From Desulfobacteraceae bacterium (lineage in GTDB: Bacteria; Desulfobacterota; DSM-4660; Desulfatiglandales; Desulfatiglandaceae): DNA of 16,409 nt. This document shows, piece after piece, positions 1 to 8,979 of this stretch. The notes under the pieces were generated by a model that saw only the letters and a program-made list of their open reading frames with translations, ran no database searches and had not been told where the DNA came from. Numbering within the stretch: the stretch's first letter is position 1; the number at the start of each line of letters is the position of its first letter. A program made the position numbers and the translations under genes. The DNA is taken from the NCBI GenBank assembly GCA_011048855.1, contig DSCZ01000475.1, positions 1-16,409 of the forward strand. Direction: 5' to 3'.

Positions 1-25
1 AATATGGATTTTTGTGGTATTAATG

Positions 26-1291
26 CTAAAATTCACCAAGACCTTCGGAGTTGAGCAGGGCGAATTTCACCGTCCCTAAGTCAACATCCTCGACCACATT
101 TAAATCCAGTCCAACGGTTACTTGGGAGAAAGCATCAAGTAAATCCAGAGGGATGAAATAATTTGGATCTTTTCCGTGCCTTCTATCCTCTTCATAGGTT
201 TGAACAACATCCTGTGGTTCGTACAGATCGGTGACGATTTTGTTTTTTACGGCCTGCTTCATTGCAGGATGTTTGATCGTGTAGAACACATCGTTCCCAT
301 CCTGGTGCCTGGCCACCACCGCGGTTACCGGACAATTCCTGTTCCAGTGGGTGCTTAAGAAAAAGGACCATGAAAATACAATCACGAGGATAAACGCAAC
401 CACCAGGCCTTTTTTCCACTTCCATGGCACGAATACGCAGCCGGCCGCCGGGTGAAAAACTTTTGAGTTGGGGGTTGGGGGCTTTCGGGCGATAAGATAC
501 GCCTCACCCCCCAGAGATGGAAACAGAGCGCCCCAGAGTTGATTCAAGCGCAACCACCAGGATTTATTCTCAAGAGGGCTGCCCGACCATCTCACCAGAA
601 AGGTGCCTGTCAGCATCCGAAGGTTGAGCCTGGTTTGTTTCACAAGGGTACGCCATTTGCTGCAGCTCAGCGAGTTGACATGACCCCCCGGCTGTACCTT
701 TCCCTTTCTGATCCTGGCTTTCAGTTGTTGTTCCCGCATCCACGCGATCGGCCGGGGAGCGACAGGGCTTCCAGCCAGCAGCAGCCCGCCGGGTCTGAGA
801 ATCCTTGAAAGTTCCGTCATCGTGAATAAAGGCCTGGGCAGATGCTCGATGACATGCAGGAAAACAACCGCATCCACCGAGTTATCGGGCAGCGGCAGGC
901 GCTTGTCGAAATCGCACTCATATGCTTCCTCGTAACCGCTTTTTTCAAGGACCTCGCCATCTATATTCATATCGAGGCCAACCCATTCGGCATCGAGTTT
1001 CTCTCCCATGAAATCTTTTAGAAACCCTTTACTGCACCCCACATCCGCAACCCTGATCCGCCGTTTCCGCCTGCGGCCTTCATCGATCAACGCGCAGAGC
1101 ACCCACCAGTACCTAACCGCACGAATGGGATAAAACGTTCCACCGGCCCGGCGGCTGAACGGGCCGTTTTCCCGTACAGACGCAACACGTTCCTTCAGGA
1201 TCTCCAAAGGCCAGCGCAGGAAAGCAAATCGGCCCGTCCACAGTTTTCGCAATCGGTTAAACATGTTCTTTTTAGACATGATAAATTTCAA
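26..1291 (-). CDS. SAM-dependent methyltransferase with C-terminal transmembrane helix and extra domain
   Basis: Predicted class I (type 11) methyltransferase of up to 421 aa. Motif I is VADVGCSKGF at about residues 81-90, the acidic residue closing strand 2 lies in GLDMN (105-109), and the family-typical DAVVFLHVIEHLPRP (140-154) and LRPGGLLL (165-172) follow. The catalytic domain ends near residue 268 (AYLIARK). Then comes a basic KWKK and one hydrophobic helix (about 295-313), and about 105 residues with no recognised domain. The positive charges before the helix suggest a cytoplasmic enzyme domain and a periplasmic tail. The substrate cannot be read from the sequence. The longest frame begins with TTG. 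In-frame ATGs at 1279 and 1264 are equally plausible, and none has a clear Shine-Dalgarno, so the start is uncertain. It lies 192 bases downstream of the secreted protein on the same strand and may be cotranscribed. The stop is TAG. Confidence 0.75.
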   Translation of the reverse strand: MKFIMSKKNMFNRLRKLWTGRFAFLRWPLEILKERVASVRENGPFSRRAGGTFYPIRAVRYWWVLCALIDEGRRRKRRIRVADVGCSKGFLKDFMGEKLDAEWVGLDMNIDGEVLEKSGYEEAYECDFDKRLPLPDNSVDAVVFLHVIEHLPRPLFTMTELSRILRPGGLLLAGSPVAPRPIAWMREQQLKARIRKGKVQPGGHVNSLSCSKWRTLVKQTRLNLRMLTGTFLVRWSGSPLENKSWWLRLNQLWGALFPSLGGEAYLIARKPPTPNSKVFHPAAGCVFVPWKWKKGLVVAFILVIVFSWSFFLSTHWNRNCPVTAVVARHQDGNDVFYTIKHPAMKQAVKNKIVTDLYEPQDVVQTYEEDRRHGKDPNYFIPLDLLDAFSQVTVGLDLNVVEDVDLGTVKFALLNSEGLGEF

Positions 1292-1440
1292 ATTTTGATA
1301 GTATTGTATTTTGACATCAAGTTTTCAAAAGTTTTTTGAAGCCACCGGTCTGCGATTTTTTGATCCTTGGACTTATAAACGATGGATGGCAAATCATCAA
1401 CTAGATTCCATCCGGAAATTGAACGGGCCCCAACCGGAAG

Positions 1441-1494
1441 TCAGCAGATTGGGGAAGAAATCACCCTCCATGGTAAAACTTTCTTATCTGCTGA
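1441..1494 (-). repeat. Inverted repeat spanning the stop codon of the secreted protein gene
   Basis: TCAGCAGAT (1441-1449) and ATCTGCTGA (1486-1494) are perfect 9-base inverted arms separated by 36 bases. The TAA stop of the - strand gene falls in the right arm. No T-run follows on the - strand, so a classical intrinsic terminator is not supported. It could act as a 3' end or mRNA-stabilising structure, or be chance. Confidence 0.3.
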
Positions 1495-3520
1495 TTTCCT
1501 CGATGTTTCCCATCGAATCAATAAAATAAACCGTTTTTCCCTTTTCATGATGGGATGACATTTTCAGGGTGTCTTCCGCTCCGTTTTCGATCGTTAGAGC
1601 CACGCCTTCACTGCGGCGATACCCTATCCGCATCAAATCCTCGAGTGTAACCGTTCCACCTGGATGATCCGTAAAATAAGCCTGAACGGCAAGGTAGGCA
1701 TTTTTGATGTCTGCATTCGCTTCGGCATCATATGCCCGTGTTCGGTATGCCAGGAAGTTGGGGATGGCGACCGCCGCCATAAAACCCGCTGCGGCAATGG
1801 TTGCGGATGTATTCTGTGCCAGGAGAAATTCAAGAGGATTGTTTTCAAATGTGAAAGAAAGGGACACTACCGGGTCGGCCCAATCTATCTTGAAACCGTA
1901 AGCGCCCATTAAAGGCAGATCAGCCTGGCGGGCTGAAGGTAGATCAAAAAGATCGACCGGATGGCCGGAAATGTCGCCCAGCAGGCAAAGAAATTGCAGA
2001 TATGCATAATAAAGCTTCGATGGGACCCCTGGGAGGCATGTCGAAAGATTCAACACAGCATGTTGCGCATCATGGGTTTTGTCGATCCACGATTTGATTG
2101 GAACACGCTCCAGGAAATCTGCCCTGTCGAAAAGCGCCTGGGGTACCGAGGAAAAAACCAGATAGTCTCCGTCTTGTGTCCAGAAAAGGTGGGTCTTGAT
2201 GGCATTGAGGATTCCAGATGCCAGGCGCTCGGAAGGACGGGTTGTTTCCTCCTTGGCGGCCTGCGAAAAAATGGAAGGCAGTTTGAGGTGCCAGTATTGT
2301 TTCCCGTCCTTTTCATGGGTTTCCAATGATGTATCCGGATGGTTCGAGATATTCGTCAAAAGACGATTCATTTCTTCACTGTTTCCGATTTCCAGTGCCA
2401 AAAACGTGTCGATTTTATCCCTGAAGACGATCATTTCAGGACCGAATGCTTCCAGGACATCATCCAGCGGCATTTTCAAATATTCCTGACACATATTGTC
2501 CGCCTCTCGAAGCGTCCGAAGTGCCTGAATGTTCTCCTCCTCAGCAAGGGTTTTTACTGCCCGGGTGATTTCCTTCAGCCGCAAGGACAGGGTGACAACG
2601 GTTTCCGGCATGCCCGAGGCCGATAGACTGAAGTTGTTTTGGATGTCGGGGAAAAGCTTCCTGTACCCCGTTTTTGGTGCATCGATGCTCAATTTAAGAC
2701 AGCCTTTCCCCTTGCTCACCCCCCACCCCAGGGCAACGCCGCGCACGTCCGTCAGGCCCCATTTTTCCATGGCTTCGAGATCGCGGGGCGGCATGGAGTC
2801 CTTGATCGCGGGCATAATTTTCGCGGCATTGAACCATGCAAAGAATCCCTGCCGGCTTTCGTCTGTTTCATTTTCAAACGGATACATGGGATGCGTTTCG
2901 ACGGGCGTCAAATTGGCGAGCTTTTCCTTGAACATCGATTCGTTGACTGACATGCCGATCATTGCCCTGAATAGCCGTTTTTCTGCATCATAGTGTACGA
3001 AAATGGGCATATCCCGGGCCGTCAGAATGGCATGGCCGTCAGGTGAGACGTCGCTCAAAAGATTTAAATCAGGGCTGTTTCCGGTAAAACCGGTCAAAAA
3101 AGATTTGAATTCTTCCAGGGAATGGCAGGAGAATGTTGCTGAAATCAGGAAGGTCGCCGTTTGCAGCGGCTGACCTTCATTCATTTCCAGGGCCAGCTCT
3201 AAGGGGGAGGCCAACTGCGAAAAAACAGTCTGGATCAAAGTTGACCATTTCGGATCGGCCAATTTCAGAAATCGTTCGCCCATTGATTCTTTGACGGCTT
3301 CAATAATGCGGCGATGCGCCTCGTTTATCAACGCGTCGTCAAGAACACTGCCTTTTGGATCCGAAAGGAATCCCCACAGATTTGGAATACGGATATATGC
3401 CAAAACGTCCGCGGGAATGATTCTCCGCAATTGGGGTTCCTGCGAAACTTTTGCATTCGCTGTGGGGGCGGAAATGACGGTGCACAGGCAAAGAACAAGC
3501 CAAAAATTTCTGGTCCACAT
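1484..3520 (-). CDS. Exported DUF3352-like protein with C-terminal type IV pilin-like segment
   Basis: 678-aa protein with a clear Sec signal peptide: positive N-terminus, hydrophobic core about residues 6-17, likely cleavage after ANA (21-23). The mature N-terminus (RIIPADVLAYIRIPNLWGFL, about 33-52) resembles the start of DUF3352 proteins, which are secreted and of unknown function. Most of the remainder (50-560) is soluble without obvious catalytic motifs. Near the C-terminus a hydrophobic stretch (about 571-590) leads into AVAIPNFLAYR and then ANADIKNAYLAVQAYF (about 583-616). This closely resembles the N-terminal helix of type IV major pilins, but lacks the prepilin peptidase site (no FTLIE). 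The ATG start is well supported by AAGGAG eight bases upstream (3527-3532). It is divergent from the perR operon across 404 bases. Function unknown; an envelope role is likely. DUF3352 membership is from memory and should be tested by a profile search. Confidence 0.75.
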   Translation of the reverse strand: MWTRNFWLVLCLCTVISAPTANAKVSQEPQLRRIIPADVLAYIRIPNLWGFLSDPKGSVLDDALINEAHRRIIEAVKESMGERFLKLADPKWSTLIQTVFSQLASPLELALEMNEGQPLQTATFLISATFSCHSLEEFKSFLTGFTGNSPDLNLLSDVSPDGHAILTARDMPIFVHYDAEKRLFRAMIGMSVNESMFKEKLANLTPVETHPMYPFENETDESRQGFFAWFNAAKIMPAIKDSMPPRDLEAMEKWGLTDVRGVALGWGVSKGKGCLKLSIDAPKTGYRKLFPDIQNNFSLSASGMPETVVTLSLRLKEITRAVKTLAEEENIQALRTLREADNMCQEYLKMPLDDVLEAFGPEMIVFRDKIDTFLALEIGNSEEMNRLLTNISNHPDTSLETHEKDGKQYWHLKLPSIFSQAAKEETTRPSERLASGILNAIKTHLFWTQDGDYLVFSSVPQALFDRADFLERVPIKSWIDKTHDAQHAVLNLSTCLPGVPSKLYYAYLQFLCLLGDISGHPVDLFDLPSARQADLPLMGAYGFKIDWADPVVSLSFTFENNPLEFLLAQNTSATIAAAGFMAAVAIPNFLAYRTRAYDAEANADIKNAYLAVQAYFTDHPGGTVTLEDLMRIGYRRSEGVALTIENGAEDTLKMSSHHEKGKTVYFIDSMGNIEEISR

Positions 3521-3556
3521 GTCAGACTCCTTGTTTTTTTGGTATAAATCGGTTCT

Positions 3557-3581
3557 GACAGGTCTCAGCCCATAACCTGTC
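3557..3581. repeat. Inverted repeat in the leader of the exported protein gene
   Basis: GACAGGT (3557-3563) and ACCTGTC (3575-3581) are perfect 7-base arms around an 11-base loop. The loop holds CTCAGCCC, which recurs directly at 3584-3591, and a further GGGACAG follows at 3594-3600. It lies about 37 bases upstream of the leftward start codon. It could be an operator or an mRNA leader hairpin; there is no T-run on either side. Confidence 0.3.
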
Positions 3582-3714
3582 GACTCAGCCCCCGGGACAG
3601 ACCTGATGCTCTCTGGCAGGAAATATATAGAATTTTTTTGCGAATTGCATGGAGAATCTCTGATACCAAGCCAGGGGACTGCCTCTTCCTGAACGCCTGC
3701 CTTTGAATCAGAGG

Positions 3715-3743
3715 TTGACTTTAAAGAAAATCTGTGTTATCAG
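3715..3743 (+). promoter_or_regulatory. Candidate sigma70 promoter of the perR-katG-peroxiredoxin operon
   Basis: TTGACT (3715-3720, 5 of 6 to consensus), a 17-base spacer and TATCAG (3738-3743, 4 of 6). The expected transcription start near 3750 falls inside the Fur-type operator, a layout that suits repression. It implies a leader of about 175 nt. Seen by eye only. Confidence 0.4.
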
Positions 3744-3756
3744 AAAATCATTATCA
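3742..3756. promoter_or_regulatory. Fur/PerR-superfamily operator (7-1-7 inverted repeat)
   Basis: AGAAAATCATTATCA matches the Fur 7-1-7 model TGATAAT-N-ATTATCA at 12 of 14 positions, with the right half-site perfect. It matches the PerR-box form (TTATAAT-N-ATTATAA) less well, 10 of 14. It overlaps the -10 and start region of the candidate perR promoter, so autoregulation by the PerR protein encoded next door is the simplest reading. Control by a separate Fur is also possible. Confidence 0.55.
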
Positions 3757-3924
3757 TCTTTCCGCAAGAATATACCTTGTGATGCCTTTTCTGTTGAGTC
3801 GAACTCTTGCCGATTCCTGGAGATTGCACGTCGGGTTTTCTTCTTCGGGGCCGGACGGGATTTTGATTCACGGAGTTGAATTGGTGGGTTTTGTGTGCAT
3901 GAGGTTTGGATAAAGGTATTTTGA

Positions 3925-4368
3925 ATGGAAAAAAAAAGAGATCGATTTAAAATAATAATTCAGAAATTAAAAGAATCTGGACACAAGATAACGCCCCAGC
4001 GAATGGCGATAGTGCAGATTATTGCCAAAAGCGACGGCCATCCCAGTGTTGAAAATATCTATGACCAGATAAAAGAAGATTTCCCGACAATGAGTCTTGC
4101 TACGGTATACAAAAACATTTTATTGCTTAAATCAATTGGTGAAGTTTTTGAGTTAGGGTTTTCAGATGGAAGTAATCGGTATGATGGAAGCAAACCTGAA
4201 CCTCACCCACACGTTATCTGTATCAAGTGTAAAAAAATTGTCGATTCAGACATGGATATCCTGGATGAAATGAAAAAAAAGGTCGAATTAGAGACTGATT
4301 TTAAAATTACGAATTATAGGTTGGAATTTTTCGGTATATGCGGAAAATGTCTGAGAGAAAAAATATAA
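3925..4368 (+). CDS. perR: Peroxide-responsive repressor PerR (Fur family)
   Basis: 147-aa cytoplasmic metal-dependent repressor. The N-terminal winged helix includes KITPQRMAIVQII (21-33) and the recognition-helix region TMSLATVYKNILLL (55-68). The two structural zinc CxxC pairs are C99/C102 and C139/C142. Residues aligning with the Bacillus subtilis PerR regulatory metal site are all present: H39 (His37), D87 (Asp85), H94 and H96 (His91, His93) and D107 (Asp104). Aspartate at the Asp85 position and the oxidisable histidines favour PerR over Fur. PerR senses hydrogen peroxide by iron-catalysed oxidation of these histidines and then releases its operators. It is the first gene of an operon with katG (32-base gap) and a peroxiredoxin, both classical PerR targets, and a Fur-type box overlaps its promoter. 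The gene is visibly A+T-rich compared with katG. Start supported by AAAGG at 3912-3916. Confidence 0.92.
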   Translation: MEKKRDRFKIIIQKLKESGHKITPQRMAIVQIIAKSDGHPSVENIYDQIKEDFPTMSLATVYKNILLLKSIGEVFELGFSDGSNRYDGSKPEPHPHVICIKCKKIVDSDMDILDEMKKKVELETDFKITNYRLEFFGICGKCLREKI

Positions 4369-4376
4369 TATAATAA

Positions 4377-6596
<2,220 letters not shown>

Positions 6597-6636
6597 TTGA
6601 AGCATAAACATTTTTAACATGAAAGGAGCGTAGCCT

Positions 6637-7359
6637 ATGCCTGAGGAATTCAAAGCAGGGTGTGCAAGACCCACGGGCGGTCCTGTCGGGGAACCGGATG
6701 AAAAAGCTGAAGAAAAACCAATCGAGAGCACGAAAAAGGAGATGAAATCCATGGTAATGATCGGAAGAAAGGCGCCGGACTTTGAAGCGCCGGCATATCT
6801 CAATGGGAAATTCGTGAATGTGAAACTTTCTGAATATCTCGGAAAGTGGGTTGTTTTATGCTTTTATCCGGGTGATTTCACCTTTGTTTGAGCGACCGAG
6901 ATTTCAGCAGTTGCTGAAAAGAACCCTGAATTCGAAAAACTCGGCGTGCAGGTCCTGTCCATGAGTATTGACAGTGTGTTCGTACACAAGATGTGGAACG
7001 ATACCGAACTGTCTAAAATGGTCGAAGGCGGGGTGCCTTTCCCGATGCTTTCGGATGCCGGCGGCAGAGTGGGCACCATATACGGCGTTTATGATGAACA
7101 GGGGGGCGTGGAAACCAGAGGAAGGTTTATTATCGACCCAGACGGTGTTGTTCAGGGTTACGAAGTTCTGACGCCGCCGGTGGGGAGAAACGTGGCCGAG
7201 TCTCTCAGGCAGATTCAGGCTTTCCAGGTCGTGCGAAACAGCAAGGGCACCGAGGCGACTCCTTCCGGCTGGAGGCCGGGGAAAATGACGCTGAAACCCG
7301 GGGTGGATCTCGTAGGAAAGGTGTGGGAGGTCTGGAAGACAGAGATGGCCTTCGACTGA
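6637..7359 (+). CDS. Selenocysteine-containing peroxiredoxin (AhpC/Prx1 family)
   Basis: Thiol/selenol peroxidase that reduces hydrogen peroxide and organic peroxides in the cytoplasm; 240 residues if the TGA at codon 85 is read as selenocysteine. The thioredoxin fold begins at [13 protein letters not shown] (42-54). The active site is PGDFTFVU (78-85), matching the peroxiredoxin PxxxTxxC pattern with U at the peroxidatic Cys, followed by ATEI. The rest ([10 protein letters not shown], then [11 protein letters not shown]) is typical Prx. The C-terminal resolving Cys is absent: the usual VCPxxW region reads ATPSGW (T in place of C). Remaining cysteines are C9 and C75. Ribosome site GAAAGGAG (6621-6628) supports the 6637 ATG. 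A second good site, AAGGAG (6735-6740), precedes an internal ATG at 6751 that gives the usual family N-terminus without the 38-residue extension. Third gene of the perR operon. Reading it as two broken fragments is much less likely. Confidence 0.9.
6889..6891 (+). other. Selenocysteine codon (TGA) at the peroxidatic position
   Basis: TGA sits exactly where AhpC/Prx1 proteins carry the catalytic cysteine (FTFVC becomes FTFVU). The frame stays open for a further 155 codons of clear peroxiredoxin sequence. Cys-to-Sec replacement at this site is known in some bacterial peroxiredoxins. Confidence 0.88.
6902..6919 (+). promoter_or_regulatory. Bacterial SECIS-like stem-loop after the TGA
   Basis: TTTCAGC (6902-6908), loop AGTT (6909-6912), GCTGAAA (6913-6919): a perfect 7-bp stem with a 4-base loop containing the G-U expected for SelB binding. 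It starts 10 bases after the TGA, and its loop starts 17 bases after it, inside the coding sequence, as bacterial SECIS elements do. Structure and spacing were read directly; function is inferred. Confidence 0.72.
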
Positions 7360-7370
7360 TTTTGAAATGC

Positions 7371-7420
7371 ATCAGCCAGTGCTTATCCGGAAATACCGGA
7401 TGGAAACCGGCTGATTTTTG
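7371..7420 (+). terminator. Rho-independent terminator of the perR-katG-peroxiredoxin operon
   Basis: Nested hairpin: outer arms ATCAGCC (7371-7377) and GGCTGAT (7409-7415), inner arms ATCCGG (7385-7390) and CCGGAT (7396-7401), followed by a T-run (7415-7419). It begins 11 bases after the peroxiredoxin stop. Confidence 0.65.
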
Positions 7421-7469
7421 AGCGGCCTTGGGTGCTTCCCCTGTGCCGCTATTTTTTTTGTAAATCCTG

Positions 7470-7498
7470 TTGCAATTTTTGAAAAGACGCATTAGCAT
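7470..7498 (+). promoter_or_regulatory. Candidate promoter of glutamate dehydrogenase
   Basis: TTGCAA (7470-7475), a 17-base spacer and TAGCAT (7493-7498), each 4 of 6 to sigma70 consensus, about 50 bases before the start codon and downstream of the preceding operon's terminator. Weak but well placed. Confidence 0.35.
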
Positions 7499-7549
7499 TC
7501 CGTTCGGTCAAGCTATCGTTAATAATGAAATTAGAAAGGAAGTTTTTAC

Positions 7550-8797
7550 ATGTCCGAACTTAACCCTTTTGAAATTGCACAAGCACAGCTCGATGAAGCC
7601 GCCGAAAGGTTGGGGCTTGACGAAGCGACGCACGAACTTCTTCGGTGGCCCCAGCAGGAAGTAAAGGTAACCATGCCTGTTGAAATGGACGACGGCAAGA
7701 TAAAAATTTTCCCCGGCTACCGTATTCAGTACAACAGCGCTCGGGGACCTACAAAGGGCGGGTTGCGCTGGCATACCGGCGGGACGCTCGATGCCGTGCG
7801 TGCACTTGCGGCCTGGATGACGTGGAAGACCGCGGTGGTCGACATTCCCCTCGGAGGGGCCAAAGGTGGAATTACCTGTAATCCCAAGATACTGTCAGAC
7901 AGGGAAAAGCAGCGCCTGGCCCGGGCGTATATCCGGGCTGTTGCGCGGTTTCTGTCGGTATCGCAGGATGTTCCGGCACCGGATGTGTACACGACTCCCC
8001 AAATCATGGGATGGATGATGGATGAGTACGAAATTATGAAGGGAGAGCACCATCCCGGGATGATAACCGGCAAGCCTATACCGATCGGCGGCTCCGAGGG
8101 CAGGGGGGATGCCACGGCGCGGGGGGGTATATTCGTTCTTCGAGAGGCGGCGAAAGTGCTGGGCGTTGATCTCTCCGGAAAAACCATGGCAATTCAGGGG
8201 TTCGGCAACGCAGGCCAGCATGCAGCGCTCCTCGGGCATGAGATTCTTGGCCTGAAGCTTGTAGCTGCCTCTGATTCGCGTGGAGGAATATGCAACAGGA
8301 ACGGCATGGACCCGCGCAGCGTTGTTGATTACAAATTGAGAAACGGCGTTCTCGAAGGATTTCCGGATGCCGAATCGATTTCCAACGAGGATTTGCTTGA
8401 AATGGATGTGGAGGTTCTTTTCCCGTCTGCGCTCGAAAACGTGATCACCGATGCGAATGCCGACCGCATTAAGTGTCGGATCTCCTGTGAACTGGCAAAC
8501 GGACCGACTACGCCTGAGGCCGACAAAATTCTGTATGGAAACAACATTTTTGTGCTTCCGGATTTTCTTGCGAACGCCGGGGGCGTCACGGTCTCTTATT
8601 TTGAGCAAGTACAGAACACCTATAACTATTACTGGTCCGGCAAAGTCGTCAATGATCGTCTCGACGAAAAGATGACGAGGGCGTTTCATTCGGTTTATGA
8701 AATGAGAAAACGCGAGAAGGTGAACATGCGCCAGGCGGCCTACCTGATCGCGGTGGCCAGAGTGGCAGAGGCCTGCAAGCTGCGGGGGTGGGTGTAA
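7550..8797 (+). CDS. gdhA: NAD(P)-dependent glutamate dehydrogenase (Glu/Leu/Phe/Val family)
   Basis: 415-aa cytoplasmic enzyme interconverting glutamate with 2-oxoglutarate and ammonia, linking nitrogen and carbon metabolism. The N-terminal substrate domain contains [10 protein letters not shown] (66-75, K69), the lysine of [12 protein letters not shown] (89-100, K93), PLGGAKGGI (100-108, catalytic K105) and APDV (143-146, D145). The Rossmann domain follows with the dinucleotide motif GFGNAG (217-222) and the family signature ASDSRGG. Length and layout fit the hexameric class of about 420 aa. Leucine or phenylalanine dehydrogenases are usually shorter (about 360 aa) with different motifs, so glutamate is the likely substrate; NAD versus NADP was not decided. 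ATG preceded by AAAGGA (7535-7540). It has its own candidate promoter and terminator, so it is probably monocistronic. Confidence 0.9.
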   Translation: MSELNPFEIAQAQLDEAAERLGLDEATHELLRWPQQEVKVTMPVEMDDGKIKIFPGYRIQYNSARGPTKGGLRWHTGGTLDAVRALAAWMTWKTAVVDIPLGGAKGGITCNPKILSDREKQRLARAYIRAVARFLSVSQDVPAPDVYTTPQIMGWMMDEYEIMKGEHHPGMITGKPIPIGGSEGRGDATARGGIFVLREAAKVLGVDLSGKTMAIQGFGNAGQHAALLGHEILGLKLVAASDSRGGICNRNGMDPRSVVDYKLRNGVLEGFPDAESISNEDLLEMDVEVLFPSALENVITDANADRIKCRISCELANGPTTPEADKILYGNNIFVLPDFLANAGGVTVSYFEQVQNTYNYYWSGKVVNDRLDEKMTRAFHSVYEMRKREKVNMRQAAYLIAVARVAEACKLRGWV

Positions 8798-8885
8798 GTT
8801 TTCGGTATTCCGGCGCCGCCGCCTTGACTTCTCTTTGGTTAAGGTCGTTGTCAGTGGAGCGAAGCGAAACGGTTGTCGTTGTCGT

Positions 8886-8916
8886 AATCGATATCTTGTC
8901 GGCGTCGATTTTTTTT
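8886..8916 (+). terminator. Candidate terminator after glutamate dehydrogenase
   Basis: AATCGA (8886-8891) and TCGATT (8905-8910) form a 6-bp stem around a 13-base loop, running straight into an eight-T tract (8909-8916). The stem is A+T-rich and lies about 90 bases beyond the gdh stop, so the call is moderate. A 9-base direct repeat GTCGTTGTC (8844-8852 and 8875-8883) lies just upstream. Confidence 0.45.
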
Positions 8917-8979
8917 AAGATAGTGTTTTTAAATCCAAATACATAACAGCTGATACGGCAGCTCCTGGAGTGGAGGGAA

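Larger units (their letters stand above)
3521..3924. other. Divergent intergenic region between exported protein and perR
   Basis: 404 bases without a credible gene. It contains the Shine-Dalgarno of the leftward gene (3527-3532), an inverted repeat close to that gene (3557-3581), a sigma70-like promoter for the rightward operon (3715-3743), an overlapping Fur-type operator (3742-3756), and the weak perR ribosome site AAAGG (3912-3916). The stretch 3757-3911 would be a long perR leader, in which I see no convincing riboswitch or terminator. No clear promoter for the leftward gene was found. Confidence 0.6.

Noticed and set aside
1311..1529. 72-codon open frame on the + strand between the two leftward genes
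   Set aside because: No ribosome site, no recognisable sequence, and it overlaps the 3' end of the exported-protein gene.
1961..2993. Several 95-154-codon + strand frames inside the exported-protein gene
   Set aside because: Overlapping frames opposite a gene with a convincing signal peptide and ribosome site; none shows domain features.
7895..8689. 264-codon open frame on the - strand inside gdhA
   Set aside because: Antisense to a clear glutamate dehydrogenase with all motifs; no independent support.
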